Numbered from the stretch's first letter, positions 35,358 to 46,420 are shown. The stretch is DNA of 64,000 nucleotides from Mermis nigrescens (GCA_036768485.1 JAVLUZ010000145.1:19904706-19968705), one strand, 5' to 3'. The notes: generated from the letters alone by a model not told the origin. Made by a program: numbers and translations.

Positions 35358-36337
35358 TATAGAAAAAAATTTGAAACATAGTGGAGAATTTTTTCGGGGG
35401 TATAAACAACGCCACTAGTGTCGGCGACGCTCTACAACTCGGCTCTCTGGCGTTTGCAACGCCTCTACTCTGGCGTCCGCAACGCCTTATCCTGAGCGAA
35501 CGTGAAAAATGAAAATAAAAAGAACGAAAAAATAACAAATATTGATAATTGGTAACGGTCAACGCATGACCTCGTTCGCACTCAGGAAAAATCGAGCAAC
35601 ACTCACAATGGCGCTAGGGATAACTATATTGTTGCCCGAGTAATGATGAACTCCGGTCTTGGACAACATAGCATAATATTCGATTATGCTGTCCCATTAG
35701 CCTCCTTCAGTCCCCGGGTAATGAGAAAAAATTTTGAATTGAAAAAAATTTGTAGATTGGGTGTAAATTAACCCCTTGTCCGTTAAAGAGTTAAGGTACC
35801 ATAATAGTAACACCGCTAATTGAGCACAAGAAAAATTAAGACACGGAATGATAAGGCAAAATTATGCTGAGCAAAAATTAAAGTCACTGACGAATTAAAA
35901 CAAGAGGTAAAACGAGAAAAAAATGGCAAATTATGCGAGATAACGGGGAAAAATACAAGCACCGTCAAAGAAAAAATTTACAACAAGAGAAAAATGACAA
36001 GAGAAAAAATACACATGAAATAAACAATACGTGAAGTCCTGGAATCCACATCAGGACGAAAAACGAAAAAATGGACAAAAAGCTGCTGGTCGAATTCGAC
36101 GCCGTCGCAGAGTTCCAAAAGTTCAGTACGTCGAACTTTGTAAATTAATATCAATCGCGGTAATTGGCCTTCGAGCCATACAATTTTCCGCGACGTCGTT
36201 GCCGTTGAAAATATTCCTGATCCGATTCTGGTTCGCGACGCGTATTCGAATGCTCACAATACTGATATGGCGATTGCCTACGCCCATACATATGTTGGCG
36301 TAGGCGTCAATGTGGATCGACGGGTCGATCATCGTCC
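35358..36337 (-). other. 3' untranslated region of element 1
   Basis: About 980 bp between the stop of the third ORF and the polypurine tract. An alternative-frame ORF (36307-36783, - strand) continues past the ORF3 stop with a very acidic tail (DDNKDDEDFEDDD). It could be the original C-terminus if a late frameshift occurred. Otherwise no feature is seen. Confidence 0.5.
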
Positions 36338-39300
36338 TCAAAATCTTCGTCGTCCTTGTTGTCGTCCGCGTAACGACGCGGTATGGGTGGCGTTGGAGTA
36401 AATAGTTGTTCCGGCGTAAAACCGTAAGTTTGTTTGCGAGAAGGTTCGGCGTGGACGCTGTTGTTGTTGAGTAACAGGCCACGGTTTGGGCAAAAGTGGA
36501 CCGGGTCGAGGTTGTGGCTGATAGCCCCCGGTGGCTGGTTGACTTTGTTCCAACGGTGATCGATACGACTGGTCCCATTGCTGACGTTGACAGGATTGTG
36601 ACCGGCCCCGATGACTTCTGCGCTTCGACTGTGGCGGGTGGCGATATTCATAAGGCTGCTGCTGTCGCGAGCGCGACAGATGACCAGCATTGGCCTGAGA
36701 ATATGCCTTGGAACGCTCACGCGATTCCGTAAATTGCTGCTGTTGCCGCGGTTGGGTCTGCGGTCTTGTGTATTGCTGTACATGCGGTTTTACTTGTGTC
36801 TGTTGTTGTGCTTGTGATTGTGAACGGTGATGCGTTTGCGCATAGCGTTGCCGGGATGACTGCGGTTCTTGCCGCCTTGATCCCTTTTGGCCTAAACGCG
36901 CTTTCAATTTAGCTGCAACTTCAGCTTGAACGAGTCTTCTGACTCGTTGTTTTTCCAAATTCTTCAACCGACGCAAAGTGTGCTTGGATTTAGTATCGTA
37001 AAAACGATTCAATTTGGCTTTATGTTCGTCTTCTGACATATGACAAACTTCTGAAGACTCAGCAAGAGAACCGGCGGCGCGTAATTTTGTCGCATGCCGT
37101 GGCATTTCCGTTGCTAAATTCTCACGATCGCGTTGCTCGATCGTCATGCGTGTTCTAAGCATTGCAATTTGTGCCTCTAAAGAAAGATCGACTTCGGGCA
37201 TATCAAGGCTTGCTGCGGATCCGCTCGGGTCCTGCGAGGATGCCTGTTGCCTTTCTCTGCGAATTTTCTCTAATTTGCCTTGAATACGATGTTTGAGGAA
37301 AAATACAGATTTTTGCTGACCTCTGAAACAATCGAATTGAACGGGAACTTCGAGTGGCGGGTCGGTAGCTAACCGAATTTGCCTAATCATGTTATGTAAA
37401 ACATGAGGACTTTCAATTTGTGCCGTTAAGTCCGGGAATTCCGGAAAAGCCTCACGTGGCGATGGCGTGTAAGATTTGCCAAGGAACGCTACGCGCAACA
37501 TGCGACGCAGCTGCTCGACCATGCGCCAACCTATTGCGGCATTGCCGTAGGCGTACGCAAAGAAATGGAATTTCCTATCCAAGAATTCCAAAAGCGCTGT
37601 AGCGCGCATGACGTCTATTGAAGAAAAGATCATCATGTGTCGATACTCCGAATCATATAATGATTGAAATTCACGGAAAGTATCGAAAATATCAACCATT
37701 TGACGTGTCGATATTAAGATCGGTGCGAGATGATCCTGCGCTGGAGACATTCTGTGCGGATAGAATTCCGGACGCACCTGATGTGTAACGCCATCGATCA
37801 CCTCGCTCGGTGCGTCAAGATGCGGGTGTACGACCAAATACTCGAGCGGAACCTCGTACAACATCATTCTGGTTGTGATAAAGAACCGTATGCGTACAAA
37901 GTATTGGTCGGGGTAAAATAATCGGTTAAACACGCTCATTTTGCTAATAAACCGAGGTGCGGGCTCACAATCGGCATCAGCCAAGGGCTGTGTGATTGTA
38001 GACCACACTAATGGACGCGAGGGTGAGTCAGTCGTAGCCGCATGCTGCAGATGTATCGCATACACTCGGTCGAAGTACACTTGAGCAGCTTCAACCAGCT
38101 GATCGTACAGACGCGTTCCTTCGACTTCACCCAGATAGGAACGTAACTCGTGCAAGACGACTGGCGCAATAATGCACAGTGGTTCGCGCGTCATATTTTC
38201 CATCATGGTGAAAAAATGCTGTACGTAGCGTGAGCGATTTTGTACTCTAGCGCTTTCATTCGCGAACATCTGGTCGCGAATAGCTTGAATGTGCGCAGGT
38301 ATTGCGACTTCCATATTTGATGCTTGACTGTGAGTAACCTGTGGTTGAATAATTGCCACGGTACTAGACATACCCGTCATGGCCATAGGAGCCGTAAAAC
38401 GAGTATCAGGTGCCAACATACCTTGTGACATGGACTGAGACGCGACTTGCGTGTATAATGCTACTTGTGGTACTTCGTGTGCAGCTAGTGTACGTTGTGG
38501 TTGCGGCGGAAAACCAATAATCTCGGTCATGATGACATCAGGATCAGCTTGACGCTCTGCCCCAACCGGCTGAGGAGTCGGTAAAGGTCCAAGCGAACTG
38601 ATACCCAAGGGTGCTTGTTGAGCCGCCGCAAGCGATTGCAAGACAATCGGTTGCGAAATGGTAACAGCCCCTTTTCTAGCCATTGCCACGCGTGTTACAC
38701 ATGGTGGCGTCACGTTAGCTTGTCTTTCCACCTCGGCGTCAGATAACGCCATCACTAAGCGTTTGGGAGATAAATCATCATCCTCGGTGGAGATCGATGG
38801 TTCTACATCAACCATAGGCGAATCGTAGGGGATATCGGTTTGCGAAGAAAATACCGAGGCTGGTGTACTCGAACTAGTTGGTTTTGACTTAGGTTCCATG
38901 TCAGGCGCATTGACCGGGCCTGAAACTGGGTCGGCAATAGTCTGCAAAGCCTGCACTTGTAAATCAGGATTGTCAAATACATTAGCGTGAGCCAACGCTT
39001 CCGTTACTGAGGCAACGGTGGTGGCTGCCGCTATAGCTGCTGGCAGTTGCGGAGCTGTGGCATAAAAGTCCTCAACTCGGATTAACTCTTCGCCATTCGA
39101 ATCAACTTCAGCGTCAGCAGCTGTGCTGGTCGACTGCCCTTGTGGTGGCTTACTAGTCAACAACGGTATGCACACTTTGGCTTTCGGGCCGCTAGCCCTA
39201 ATGTACAATTCATTGCCTACAAAAGAAACCAACATGGGCTTTCTATCGTCAGTAATGCGATTATCTTGCGTGCACCCTTCTATCAATATAAAAACATCGA

Positions 39301-40297
39301 TAGTTATGAGGGCGTCCATTGCTAAATAATGCTGCATGTCCCGAGTTAACGGTAAGCTCCACGCCTGTCCGAAATTCTCAGGCGCGTTCGGATCAATATA
39401 CATGTCAAAAAGGAATTCGGCCAAGCGCTTTAATGAGTGCGACTGCGCTTTAATGCGTAAACGACGCGTAAACGCTCTCGCCAATGGCTGAATATCAATG
39501 AAATTGGCAATGAATGGATCTTTCCAGTGCAGTTTATTGCGAATTTCTGCATCCGAAATAGCCAAAATTTCCTCAAAAGTTGGCCCGTAAACATGGAAAT
39601 ACGCAAGTTGGTCTTGCGTTGGGTCATAACAAACCATATACACGTTAGGTAAACGCGTTTTGAGCAACTGGTGAAGCCCAAACGGAGGTTGCGGGAACTT
39701 CGCCAAGTCCCAACAGAACACGTGGCTGTTCGCGCTCGCAACTTGGACGTAGCGTACGAATGGGCCATGGAGGTCCTGGTAAGTGGGACATAGTTGCTGA
39801 AAACGCAAGTCCCAGGTCTTATAACCTCTGCCTTTCCTGTCATTAACAAATTCAGAGTCGTAGCCTAAAAATAAAGTGCCATTTGTCATATTTGATGGCT
39901 GGATTAACGCCAAAATGGCGCCAAACGACTTCTGGTCATTGGAGATTATGACGGTGGGTAGAAGTCTGTTCTTTGGTACGCGAGGGGTTACCAAAGGAAA
40001 TCTACCAAGCCGATTCTCCCACCAGAGTTGTTGGTCGTTAATACGCTTTCTGTGATTTGCGATTTTATGTGTTGCTTTATGTTTTATCCATTTTGCGGTA
40101 AGTGACTCTAAACCGCCAACGCGACTATCGTCATTTTGCGGCAGCGGGTCTGGAATAACCAAGCCTCGCTCTAAAGCCATATTAGTCAAAGCCGAACGAA
40201 ATTCATCTAGGGACGCAGGATCACGCCCCTCAAATTTGCATCGGCGACCAGCTGCCTCCAGCAATGCCTCCTTGCTTGGGGTACCTTGTGCAGCCAT
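36338..40297 (-). CDS. Third ORF of element 1: DEDDy exonuclease-like protein, 1319 aa
   Basis: Residues about 140-345 look like a DEDDy 3'-5' exonuclease: GYDSEF (D147, E149), then VCYDPTQDQ (D225), FIDIQPLARAF (D268), SLKRLAEFLFDMYI and QHYLAMDA (Y324, D328), the YxxxD motif III. RNase D, WRN, EXD and Egalitarian belong to this class and trim RNA or DNA 3' ends. Residues 346-660 are low-complexity Ser/Thr/Pro/Ala-rich. Residues 661-1015 look folded but are unrecognised. Residues 1030-1140 are basic and helical, and 1140-1319 Gln/Arg-rich, so nucleic-acid binding is plausible. The ATG lies inside the pol 3' end, in another frame. No signal peptide or env-type membrane segment is seen. The frame is open although gag-pol is wrecked. 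Confidence 0.8.
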   Translation of the reverse strand: MAAQGTPSKEALLEAAGRRCKFEGRDPASLDEFRSALTNMALERGLVIPDPLPQNDDSRVGGLESLTAKWIKHKATHKIANHRKRINDQQLWWENRLGRFPLVTPRVPKNRLLPTVIISNDQKSFGAILALIQPSNMTNGTLFLGYDSEFVNDRKGRGYKTWDLRFQQLCPTYQDLHGPFVRYVQVASANSHVFCWDLAKFPQPPFGLHQLLKTRLPNVYMVCYDPTQDQLAYFHVYGPTFEEILAISDAEIRNKLHWKDPFIANFIDIQPLARAFTRRLRIKAQSHSLKRLAEFLFDMYIDPNAPENFGQAWSLPLTRDMQHYLAMDALITIDVFILIEGCTQDNRITDDRKPMLVSFVGNELYIRASGPKAKVCIPLLTSKPPQGQSTSTAADAEVDSNGEELIRVEDFYATAPQLPAAIAAATTVASVTEALAHANVFDNPDLQVQALQTIADPVSGPVNAPDMEPKSKPTSSSTPASVFSSQTDIPYDSPMVDVEPSISTEDDDLSPKRLVMALSDAEVERQANVTPPCVTRVAMARKGAVTISQPIVLQSLAAAQQAPLGISSLGPLPTPQPVGAERQADPDVIMTEIIGFPPQPQRTLAAHEVPQVALYTQVASQSMSQGMLAPDTRFTAPMAMTGMSSTVAIIQPQVTHSQASNMEVAIPAHIQAIRDQMFANESARVQNRSRYVQHFFTMMENMTREPLCIIAPVVLHELRSYLGEVEGTRLYDQLVEAAQVYFDRVYAIHLQHAATTDSPSRPLVWSTITQPLADADCEPAPRFISKMSVFNRLFYPDQYFVRIRFFITTRMMLYEVPLEYLVVHPHLDAPSEVIDGVTHQVRPEFYPHRMSPAQDHLAPILISTRQMVDIFDTFREFQSLYDSEYRHMMIFSSIDVMRATALLEFLDRKFHFFAYAYGNAAIGWRMVEQLRRMLRVAFLGKSYTPSPREAFPEFPDLTAQIESPHVLHNMIRQIRLATDPPLEVPVQFDCFRGQQKSVFFLKHRIQGKLEKIRRERQQASSQDPSGSAASLDMPEVDLSLEAQIAMLRTRMTIEQRDRENLATEMPRHATKLRAAGSLAESSEVCHMSEDEHKAKLNRFYDTKSKHTLRRLKNLEKQRVRRLVQAEVAAKLKARLGQKGSRRQEPQSSRQRYAQTHHRSQSQAQQQTQVKPHVQQYTRPQTQPRQQQQFTESRERSKAYSQANAGHLSRSRQQQPYEYRHPPQSKRRSHRGRSQSCQRQQWDQSYRSPLEQSQPATGGYQPQPRPGPLLPKPWPVTQQQQRPRRTFSQTNLRFYAGTTIYSNATHTASLRGRQQGRRRF

Positions 40298-41011
40298 GGG
40301 TCTGCAAAAGGAAAAACATTAGATAATGGTACGGCATGTGCTGTTTTAGAGCCATTTAATAAACGTATAGGCGCGCAGTCCTTAGCTTTTTGTTCCCTGC
40401 CTGGTAAATCCTCAAAACTTATGACTACTGCCGGGGCAAGAGGGCGATGTGGTAATTTTATCAACACAAAATCGCCAGGGATGTATGCGTGTTTTTCCAC
40501 AATCAAATCAGAATAAGGAAGTTTAGGCTCAGGCAGAAGTCTATTCCTGTGAACGTGATGAATGATGAGAGGGTTATATATAGACATATGCGATTTTCGC
40601 AGTTTCAGGCGTAGGTAAGTCAATAATTCGGTATGGACCAACACGCTTGGGTGATAGTTTACCGATTTCAGGTTGAATGACTGAGGTATTATTGAGATAG
40701 ACTATATCCGAGAGATTGAAATTTGTGTGTGTTACGGACTTGTCATATTGCGATTTTTGCTGCTTACGCGCTTGAGTTAAGTTTTGAGACGCGATTTCAT
40801 GCAGATCCTGCAAAGTCAGCTTTAAATCAATGACATATTTTCCCGCAACAGATGGTAAGTTCGGATTTATTATGAAGTCATTTATGAGCAAGGTGTCAAG
40901 TGGAAATGCTGGTTCAGCGACCATAAAGCATTTTGAAAGGAGATATATTAGTTGATGATTGTGGAGTCGTAGCGGTATGCAAATAATGCGAAGGGTAAAA
41001 ATTGTTCCCAA
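40207..41011 (-). pseudogene. Element 1 integrase C-terminal region with PWWP-like end
   Basis: The frame 41011-40574 contains KLSPKRVGPYRI (GPY/F-type module) and lies in a different frame from 40644-40207, so at least one frameshift separates them near 40600. The latter has PGDFVLIKLPHRPLAPAVVI (about 40400-40490), resembling a PWWP fold (GDxVxAKxxGxPxWPAxV). The pol frame overlaps the third ORF by 91 nt before stopping. The same arrangement is intact in element 2. Confidence 0.75.
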
Positions 41012-41051
41012 TCATACTGGGATCGTGCACTCAGCTTAGACAAACCATCAA

Positions 41052-42243
41052 TCAATGTACAATTATAACGTTCCACCAACCCATCACACTGGGGCTGATA
41101 TGGGGTTGTAAATATTTTTGAACGTTTAATAGTTTACAAACTTCCGAAATAAGGGTAGATGTAAAATTTGACCCCTGATCTGTCAAAAATTTCTTGGGGA
41201 CTCCATAACGTGGTATAATTTCTCTTAGTAATAAATTTGCAATAGTTGTTGCTTTTATGTCAGAAACAGCAAAAGCTTCCACGTATTTTGTAAAATAATC
41301 CATAAAAACCACAATTTGGTCATTTCCGGAGGCAGATTGTGGCATATGCAAACAATCGCACGCAATGAGTTCAAAGGGCGCGGATACTTTGATTGGTTGC
41401 AACGGAACGGATGTGGAATTTAATGTGACCCTACGTTGTAAGCACACATCACAATTCCTACACCATGCGATCACATCATTTTCCATACGCGGCCACCAAT
41501 AACCACACATGGGCGTGGGGGGGGGTTCGGGAGGGTATGCACCCCTCAGAAGTTGAAATACCCCCCCCCCAGAAATCAAAATACCCCGCCCCCCAGAAAA
41601 AATTTTTCTTTGCTATTTTAGCAATTTTTTGATGCCATTGGATAGATCTTGATGAGAAACGTCGAAAAATGGTGTTTTTTTCGCCATACCACCATTTTTA
41701 AGGCCATTTTTGACCTTTAAAAATTTTTTCACCCCCCCCCCCAGAAATTTTTTCACCCCCCCAGAATTTTGGTGCTGCCCACCTATGCCAATAACGCATT
41801 TGTATGGCGGGCAAGATATTGCGCGATGAAAAATGAGCTCCAAAAATAGAGTCATGAAATTCCGTTAAAATAAAACGACGCAAAGATTTGGGTATGACTA
41901 TTTGATGAACGACAGTTGGTGAACGCTTAGGTTGAAAATGACGAAAAAGTACATCGTTTATGAGAAAAAATTCGTCACGATATTTTTTCGTTGTTAAGTC
42001 ATTCAATGCAATGCGAATTTTATGCAATTCGTCATCTGCACGTTGCTCAGCGAGTAAACGCGCAGGTGGTAGCATTTCAGTTTTTTCAGCATCGGTAAGT
42101 AACAGGCGTTCACAAAATGTAGGTGGTTTAGAATTAGTAGGATTGGTTTGCGCAGTAGGATTGTTATTTTGCGCATTTGGATGATTAATTGGTGCAATAG
42201 GCGTGTTATCGCGCTGATCGGTCCGGTGGAACCGATTCATCAT
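41052..42243 (-). pseudogene. Element 1 integrase zinc-binding and catalytic core, broken
   Basis: The zinc-binding HHCC module (FHDSIFGAH ... CRNCDVC) is split by MITE A (41504-41787, duplication CCAATAAC). The core shows the first two catalytic aspartates (ACDCLHM; FLTDQGSNF). A one-base frameshift at about 41105-41115 then moves the DGLVER glutamate region out of frame. Element 2 has the intact equivalent at 61704-62984. Confidence 0.85.
41504..41787. mobile_element. hAT-type MITE, family A, copy 4 (in element 1 integrase)
   Basis: Perfect 8-bp duplication CCAATAAC (41496-41503 and 41788-41795). Ends are CACACATGGGCG and, inward from the right, CATAGGTGGGCAGC. It splits the integrase frame between Tyr-Trp and Trp codons. 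Confidence 0.92.
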
Positions 42244-42424
42244 CTGACTCAGAATCTTCCGATTCTAAATTCACGATGTTAATGACGTTTTTGCGCTCTA
42301 ATTTATATTTTCGTTCTGCATGATCATATTTAGGATGTCGTGAAAGAAGATCAGCTGCGCAGTTATATGCACCAGGAACATAAACGACATCATATTCATA
42401 TTCCTGTAATTTGAGACCCCAACG
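42206..42424 (-). pseudogene. Element 1 RNase H end and linker
   Basis: It encodes RWGLKLQEYEYDVVYVPG and NCAADLLSRHP, the Ty3/gypsy RNase H to integrase bridge, then an acidic linker. A frameshift near 42220-42240 separates it from the next frame. The hAT-type insertion at 42425 cuts it from the rest of RNase H. Confidence 0.85.
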
Positions 42425-43184
42425 CAGTGTTTTTTTTTTGTACAAGGTCCGTTTGTACATGTACAAAGATGGTCCCCAAAAGTCTTTGTACATTTTGCAC
42501 ATGCAAATTTTTGTGTACTATAATATAGTACAGTAGCGATTTTAGTGTGGTAAAACAGGGTTTTCGATCTTAGATAGTGTATTTTAGCTAATTTCTGGGT
42601 TTATGACGCTAAAAATTACTAAAAATTATCTGAAAACGGCGCGAAGCGCCGAAAAATATTGACATTTTTCCATTCTAAATGCAAATTCTGCCATTTTAAA
42701 GATATATAGGACAAATAATTTATCAGTTCGGCGCGAAGCGCCGAAAATTTTGGGAATTTTACACCTTTTTACAGTTTTTGTCTTCCTAAAAATCTTTGTA
42801 CATTTTGTACACACAAAATTTTTGGGTATTATAATATGGTACAGCAGCGATTTTAGTATCGTAAAAACAGAGTTCTTCGACTTTTCGTAGTGTGTTTTAG
42901 CTAATTTCTGGGTCTCTAAGGGCAAAAATCACTAAGAATCGTCTTAAAACGGCACGAAGCGCCAAAAAATTTGAGATTTTTACTTTTGAAATGCAATTTC
43001 TGCCATTATAAAGATATATAGAACACACAATTACTCATTTCGGCGCGAAGCGCCGAAATTTTTTCGAATTATAGACCTTTTTTACAATTTTTGTCTTCCC
43101 AAAAATCTTTGTACATGTACAAAGACGGTCCCGAAAAGTCTTTGTACATCGGGAAAAATCTTTGCCGAATACAAAAAAACCGTG
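42425..43184. mobile_element. hAT-type MITE, family T (760 bp), in element 1 RNase H
   Basis: Perfect 8-bp duplication CCCCAACG (42417-42424 and 43185-43192). Ends are CAGTGTTTTTTTTTTGTAC and, inward from the right, CACGGTTTTTTTG. It contains three exact hairpins GGCGCGAAGCGCC (42638, 42730, 43042) and a variant near 42953, each followed by AAAATTT-like DNA, and repeated CTTTGTACATGTACAAAG palindromes. No coding capacity. Confidence 0.92.
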
Positions 43185-43192
43185 CCCCAACG

Positions 43193-44398
43193 GCATAAAC
43201 AACTTGATGGGTCTTTAACATTTACTAACCAGGTTAATGCTTGATGATCAGTTTCGACAATAAATTTTTTACCGTAAAGATAATGTCGATAATGCTTGAT
43301 GGCCCACACTACCGCTAACGCTTCTTTTTCCGAAGTAGCATAGTTACATTCGGCAGAATTTAGCACGCGACTAGCGTAGCTAAGAATAAAACGATTTTTG
43401 GATGGTAAATGTTTTTGCGTCAAAATAGCACCTAACGCATAATTACTTGCGTCAGTTGTTAAAATAAATTGGTGCTCATCATCGAATTTTGGTAGTTGTA
43501 AAATAGGTGGAGATGTAAATGCTTTCTTCAGAAGCTCAAATGCGGTTTGGTGTTCGGCCTTCCAGCAAAATTTGACATCTTTACGCAGAAGATGGAATAG
43601 CAGTTTAGCGATTTTAGCGAGATCTTCAACAAATTTCTTAAACCATTGGACTAAGCCAAGGAATTTCTGCAAAGATTTAACGGTTTTTGGTACGGGAAAC
43701 GAGATTAAATCTGCTACTTTAGACATATCAGGAGCGATGCCAATTGCACTTATGCTGTGGCCAAGGAGTTTTACCTCTGCATGCGCAAGATGGCATTTAT
43801 CAGGCTTTACACGTAAGTTTGCCTTTTTAAGAGCAATAAAAACATTTTCAAGATCTGCTAAATGTTCTTTGAAAGTACGTGAAAAAATAATTATGTCATC
43901 GATGTAGACGAGTCAAGATTTCCAATTTAGACCTGTGAGCACAAGCTCCATTAGTCTTTGAAAATCTGCGGGCACATTTTTTAAACCAAAAGGTAAAACT
44001 TCAAATTCGTAATGACCAACAGGATATATAAATGCGGTTTTTTCGCGAGATTTATTATTGAGTGGAATTTGCCAGTATCCAGATTTCAAATCTATTGTGC
44101 TAAAATATGCAGCACTGCCTAAAGTATCGAAATAATCGTCTAATTGTGGAAGAGGATAAACTTGCGTTTTAGTAACATCATTTAACCGTCGATAATCGAC
44201 AACTGGCCTAAGGGAACCGTCCTTTTTTCCTATGAGAAATAATGGACTTGCCCATGGGCTAGTTGTAGGGCGAATAATTTTATCCGCAAGCATTTTGTTT
44301 ATAATTTTCTGCATGGATTCTCTTCTAGAATGTTCTACACGATATGTCTTTCCAACAATGGGCGGATTATCCCCTGTGTCAATATGATGTTTCATCAA
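43193..44398 (-). pseudogene. Element 1 reverse transcriptase and RNase H, broken
   Basis: RT motifs are clear: KKDGSLRPVVDYRRLN, FSTIDLKSGYWQIP, LPFGLKN and YIDDIIIFS. RNase H follows (FILTTDASNYALGAIL, ATSEKEALAVVWAIKHYRHY). A TGA replaces a Cys codon two residues before YIDD (about 43913-43915). A deletion of roughly 85 nt with a frameshift removes the segment upstream of the RT start near 44398 relative to element 2. Confidence 0.9.
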
Positions 44399-44828
44399 GG
44401 GGTGCGTCCGGAGCCGTTTAGAGCTTTATTTATTGATGCAAAAAGTTCTGGTGTCCTATCATCAAAGGATGAAACATGTGACACGACTTCGGCATCAGAG
44501 GTTAAAGAACCTATTATATCACCAGAGTCAATGCGAATTGGCGCTTTGGAGATATTACAAACGCGAACAGGTATTAGAGGTTGTGAAGCATCGACTATAG
44601 ATGGAGCAACAAAAAGTGAAGTTTTTTCCATAAAATCAGGATTTGGTTCGAATAATGCGAAATCAAAATTGCAAGAACCCTGACTTATATAGCCAGGTGT
44701 AATTAATTCATGCCTAGGTTGTATAATAACAGGCTCAGGTAACGAAACATGCACACACACAACACCAGAGGTAGTTGCGTTGGGTTTTGCACGAAATTGC
44801 AATTTTTCATGAGATGAGAGCAAATTAA
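44395..44828 (-). pseudogene. Element 1 protease-RT spacer
   Basis: The frame is colinear with 59110-59530 of element 2 (for example HELITPGYISQGS, LFVAPSIVDAS, GSLTSDAEVVSHVS). No known domain. It ends in the deletion/frameshift before RT. The upstream junction is interrupted by the piggyBac-type MITE. Confidence 0.8.
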
Positions 44829-45436
44829 CCCTAGTAATACTATGGGTAGTAACGCCGTTCTAGTGCGGCAGTTTTTTCATGTTTTCTTGGCGAATTTAGG
44901 GTCTTATGAGCTGAAATTGAAAATATTCTATTTTTTTGGTCGTAGAATTATTTTTTTCAAGCGCCAGCAAAGCAATTCCATTCAGTTTTTGAGAATTTCG
45001 ATATTTTTTGCTTTTGACTGAGCTGATCCGCATGTAGAGATATTTTTGTTCCTAAACTAATTACTGTAGCGCCTTATAAATGATAAGTAAGCAGTGTTGC
45101 TAGATTGGTAGTTATGCATGCACGTTTAGGTAGGTACCATCTATGCAATACTAGAACTCGGATGGAGCGGTCACAATAAAATATTCCACTCAGCGGCTCT
45201 GCAGTGCCAATGTTATTGATTTTTAGTCACGTGACTTGCCGCCATATTGTATTTCCAAAGATTTTCATCCCTTATTTTTAGCAGTAAAACTAAAAATTAT
45301 GAAAAACATGGTATATCTTTGTGCTCAGCATACTGAGAGCTTTCAGAATTATATACTTTTATTGCATAATTTGAGTATGAACTGAGTTCTAACCCATGGG
45401 AGATTAAGATATGCTCAACCCATGGTATTAGCAGGG
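44829..45436. mobile_element. piggyBac-type MITE (608 bp) in element 1 pol
   Basis: TTAA target duplication (44825-44828 and 45437-45440) and inverted ends CCCTAGTAATACTATGGGT and, inward from the right, CCCTGCTAATACCATGGGT. TTAA plus CCC-starting ends are diagnostic of the piggyBac superfamily. Removing it with one TTAA rejoins the host frame exactly. No transposase. Confidence 0.93.
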
Positions 45437-46398
45437 TTAATCTTTATGCCGTTTATAAAAGCACAGCGCTCAATAGGATTAACCCACATTAGTGCGGATT
45501 CGCAAAAATCATATCCTAAGAGCATGTCTTCCGGCAAGTGATCAATTATAGATACTGAGGTAGAAATAGATTGTTCCGCGATGGTTAAGGTCATATTTAC
45601 TCGATAACGAACTACTGCAGTGATTTCGCCTACACCATGTATGACTTGTGAAACTTGTTTAGGTGGTAAATTAAAACCAAGACGTAAGAATGCAGACGTG
45701 GTCATCATGGTGACCTGTGAACCCGTATCTATGAGAGCAGGTACGTCAACGCCATGAACCTTAACTAGGATGTTGGGTAAGTTTTTCCCAGCATGGCTTA
45801 TGATAGGAATATTAGGATCTAAAGTCCTAGATAGAGGTAGATTAATTTTCTCGTAGGTTGCAAGACGACGTTGTAGACGTTCGTACTCTTCAAGAAATTC
45901 TTGCGACGCGAATAAATTAGGACGCGCGCTAGATTCTGGCCCTTTCGCAGTAACCGTGTTTACATCATGAGGAGATGTAAGGGTTGGCTGCGGTGGGGGC
46001 ACATTTATGGCAGGTTGGTTATCTGCAGTATATGTGACATATGGGCGATTGAAATTGTTATCGCTGCAATAATTAGAATTATAGTATGTCCCATGCTGTT
46101 CATTTGGGAATTGCACAAAAGGTGTATTTTGGCGCAATTGATTATTATAACGATTATCGTAATGCGAATTTTGATAATTAGCACACGAATTTTGGTAATA
46201 ATCACTACGATTTTGCCAAAAATTCGATCGTGATTGCTTTGACTCAAAGCGATTATCATTATTTGCATAGTTAGATGAGCGATGTTGACTAGAGTTACGA
46301 TATCGTGATTGAGATTGATGCCTATTTTGCGAATTCGAACGTGATGGCGAACGATTTCGACGCAAAAAAGAACGCGATTGGCTGCGATTGCGCACCAT
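45437..46398 (-). pseudogene. Element 1 RS-rich gag end and aspartic protease
   Basis: The N-terminal part is Arg/Ser/Asn-rich (SQSRSFLRRNRSPSRS), probably nucleic-acid binding. The protease has the catalytic ALIDTGSQVTMMTT motif, followed by LLGYDF, the flap-end region. It follows gag in the same frame as the zinc knuckle but is separated from it by an in-frame TGA near 46421. The protease core itself looks intact. Confidence 0.88.
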
Positions 46399-46420
46399 AG
46401 AATTAGTATTTCAATCAGCT

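Noticed and set aside
36123..36783. Extra ORFs at the end of ORF3 as separate genes
   Set aside because: They overlap the Gln/Arg-rich end of ORF3 in other frames. Only the acidic tail (36307-36420) might be a frameshifted true C-terminus.
36338..40297. Third ORF as an envelope gene
   Set aside because: No signal peptide, furin-type site or membrane segment; the exonuclease-like domain and Gln/Arg-rich tail do not fit env.
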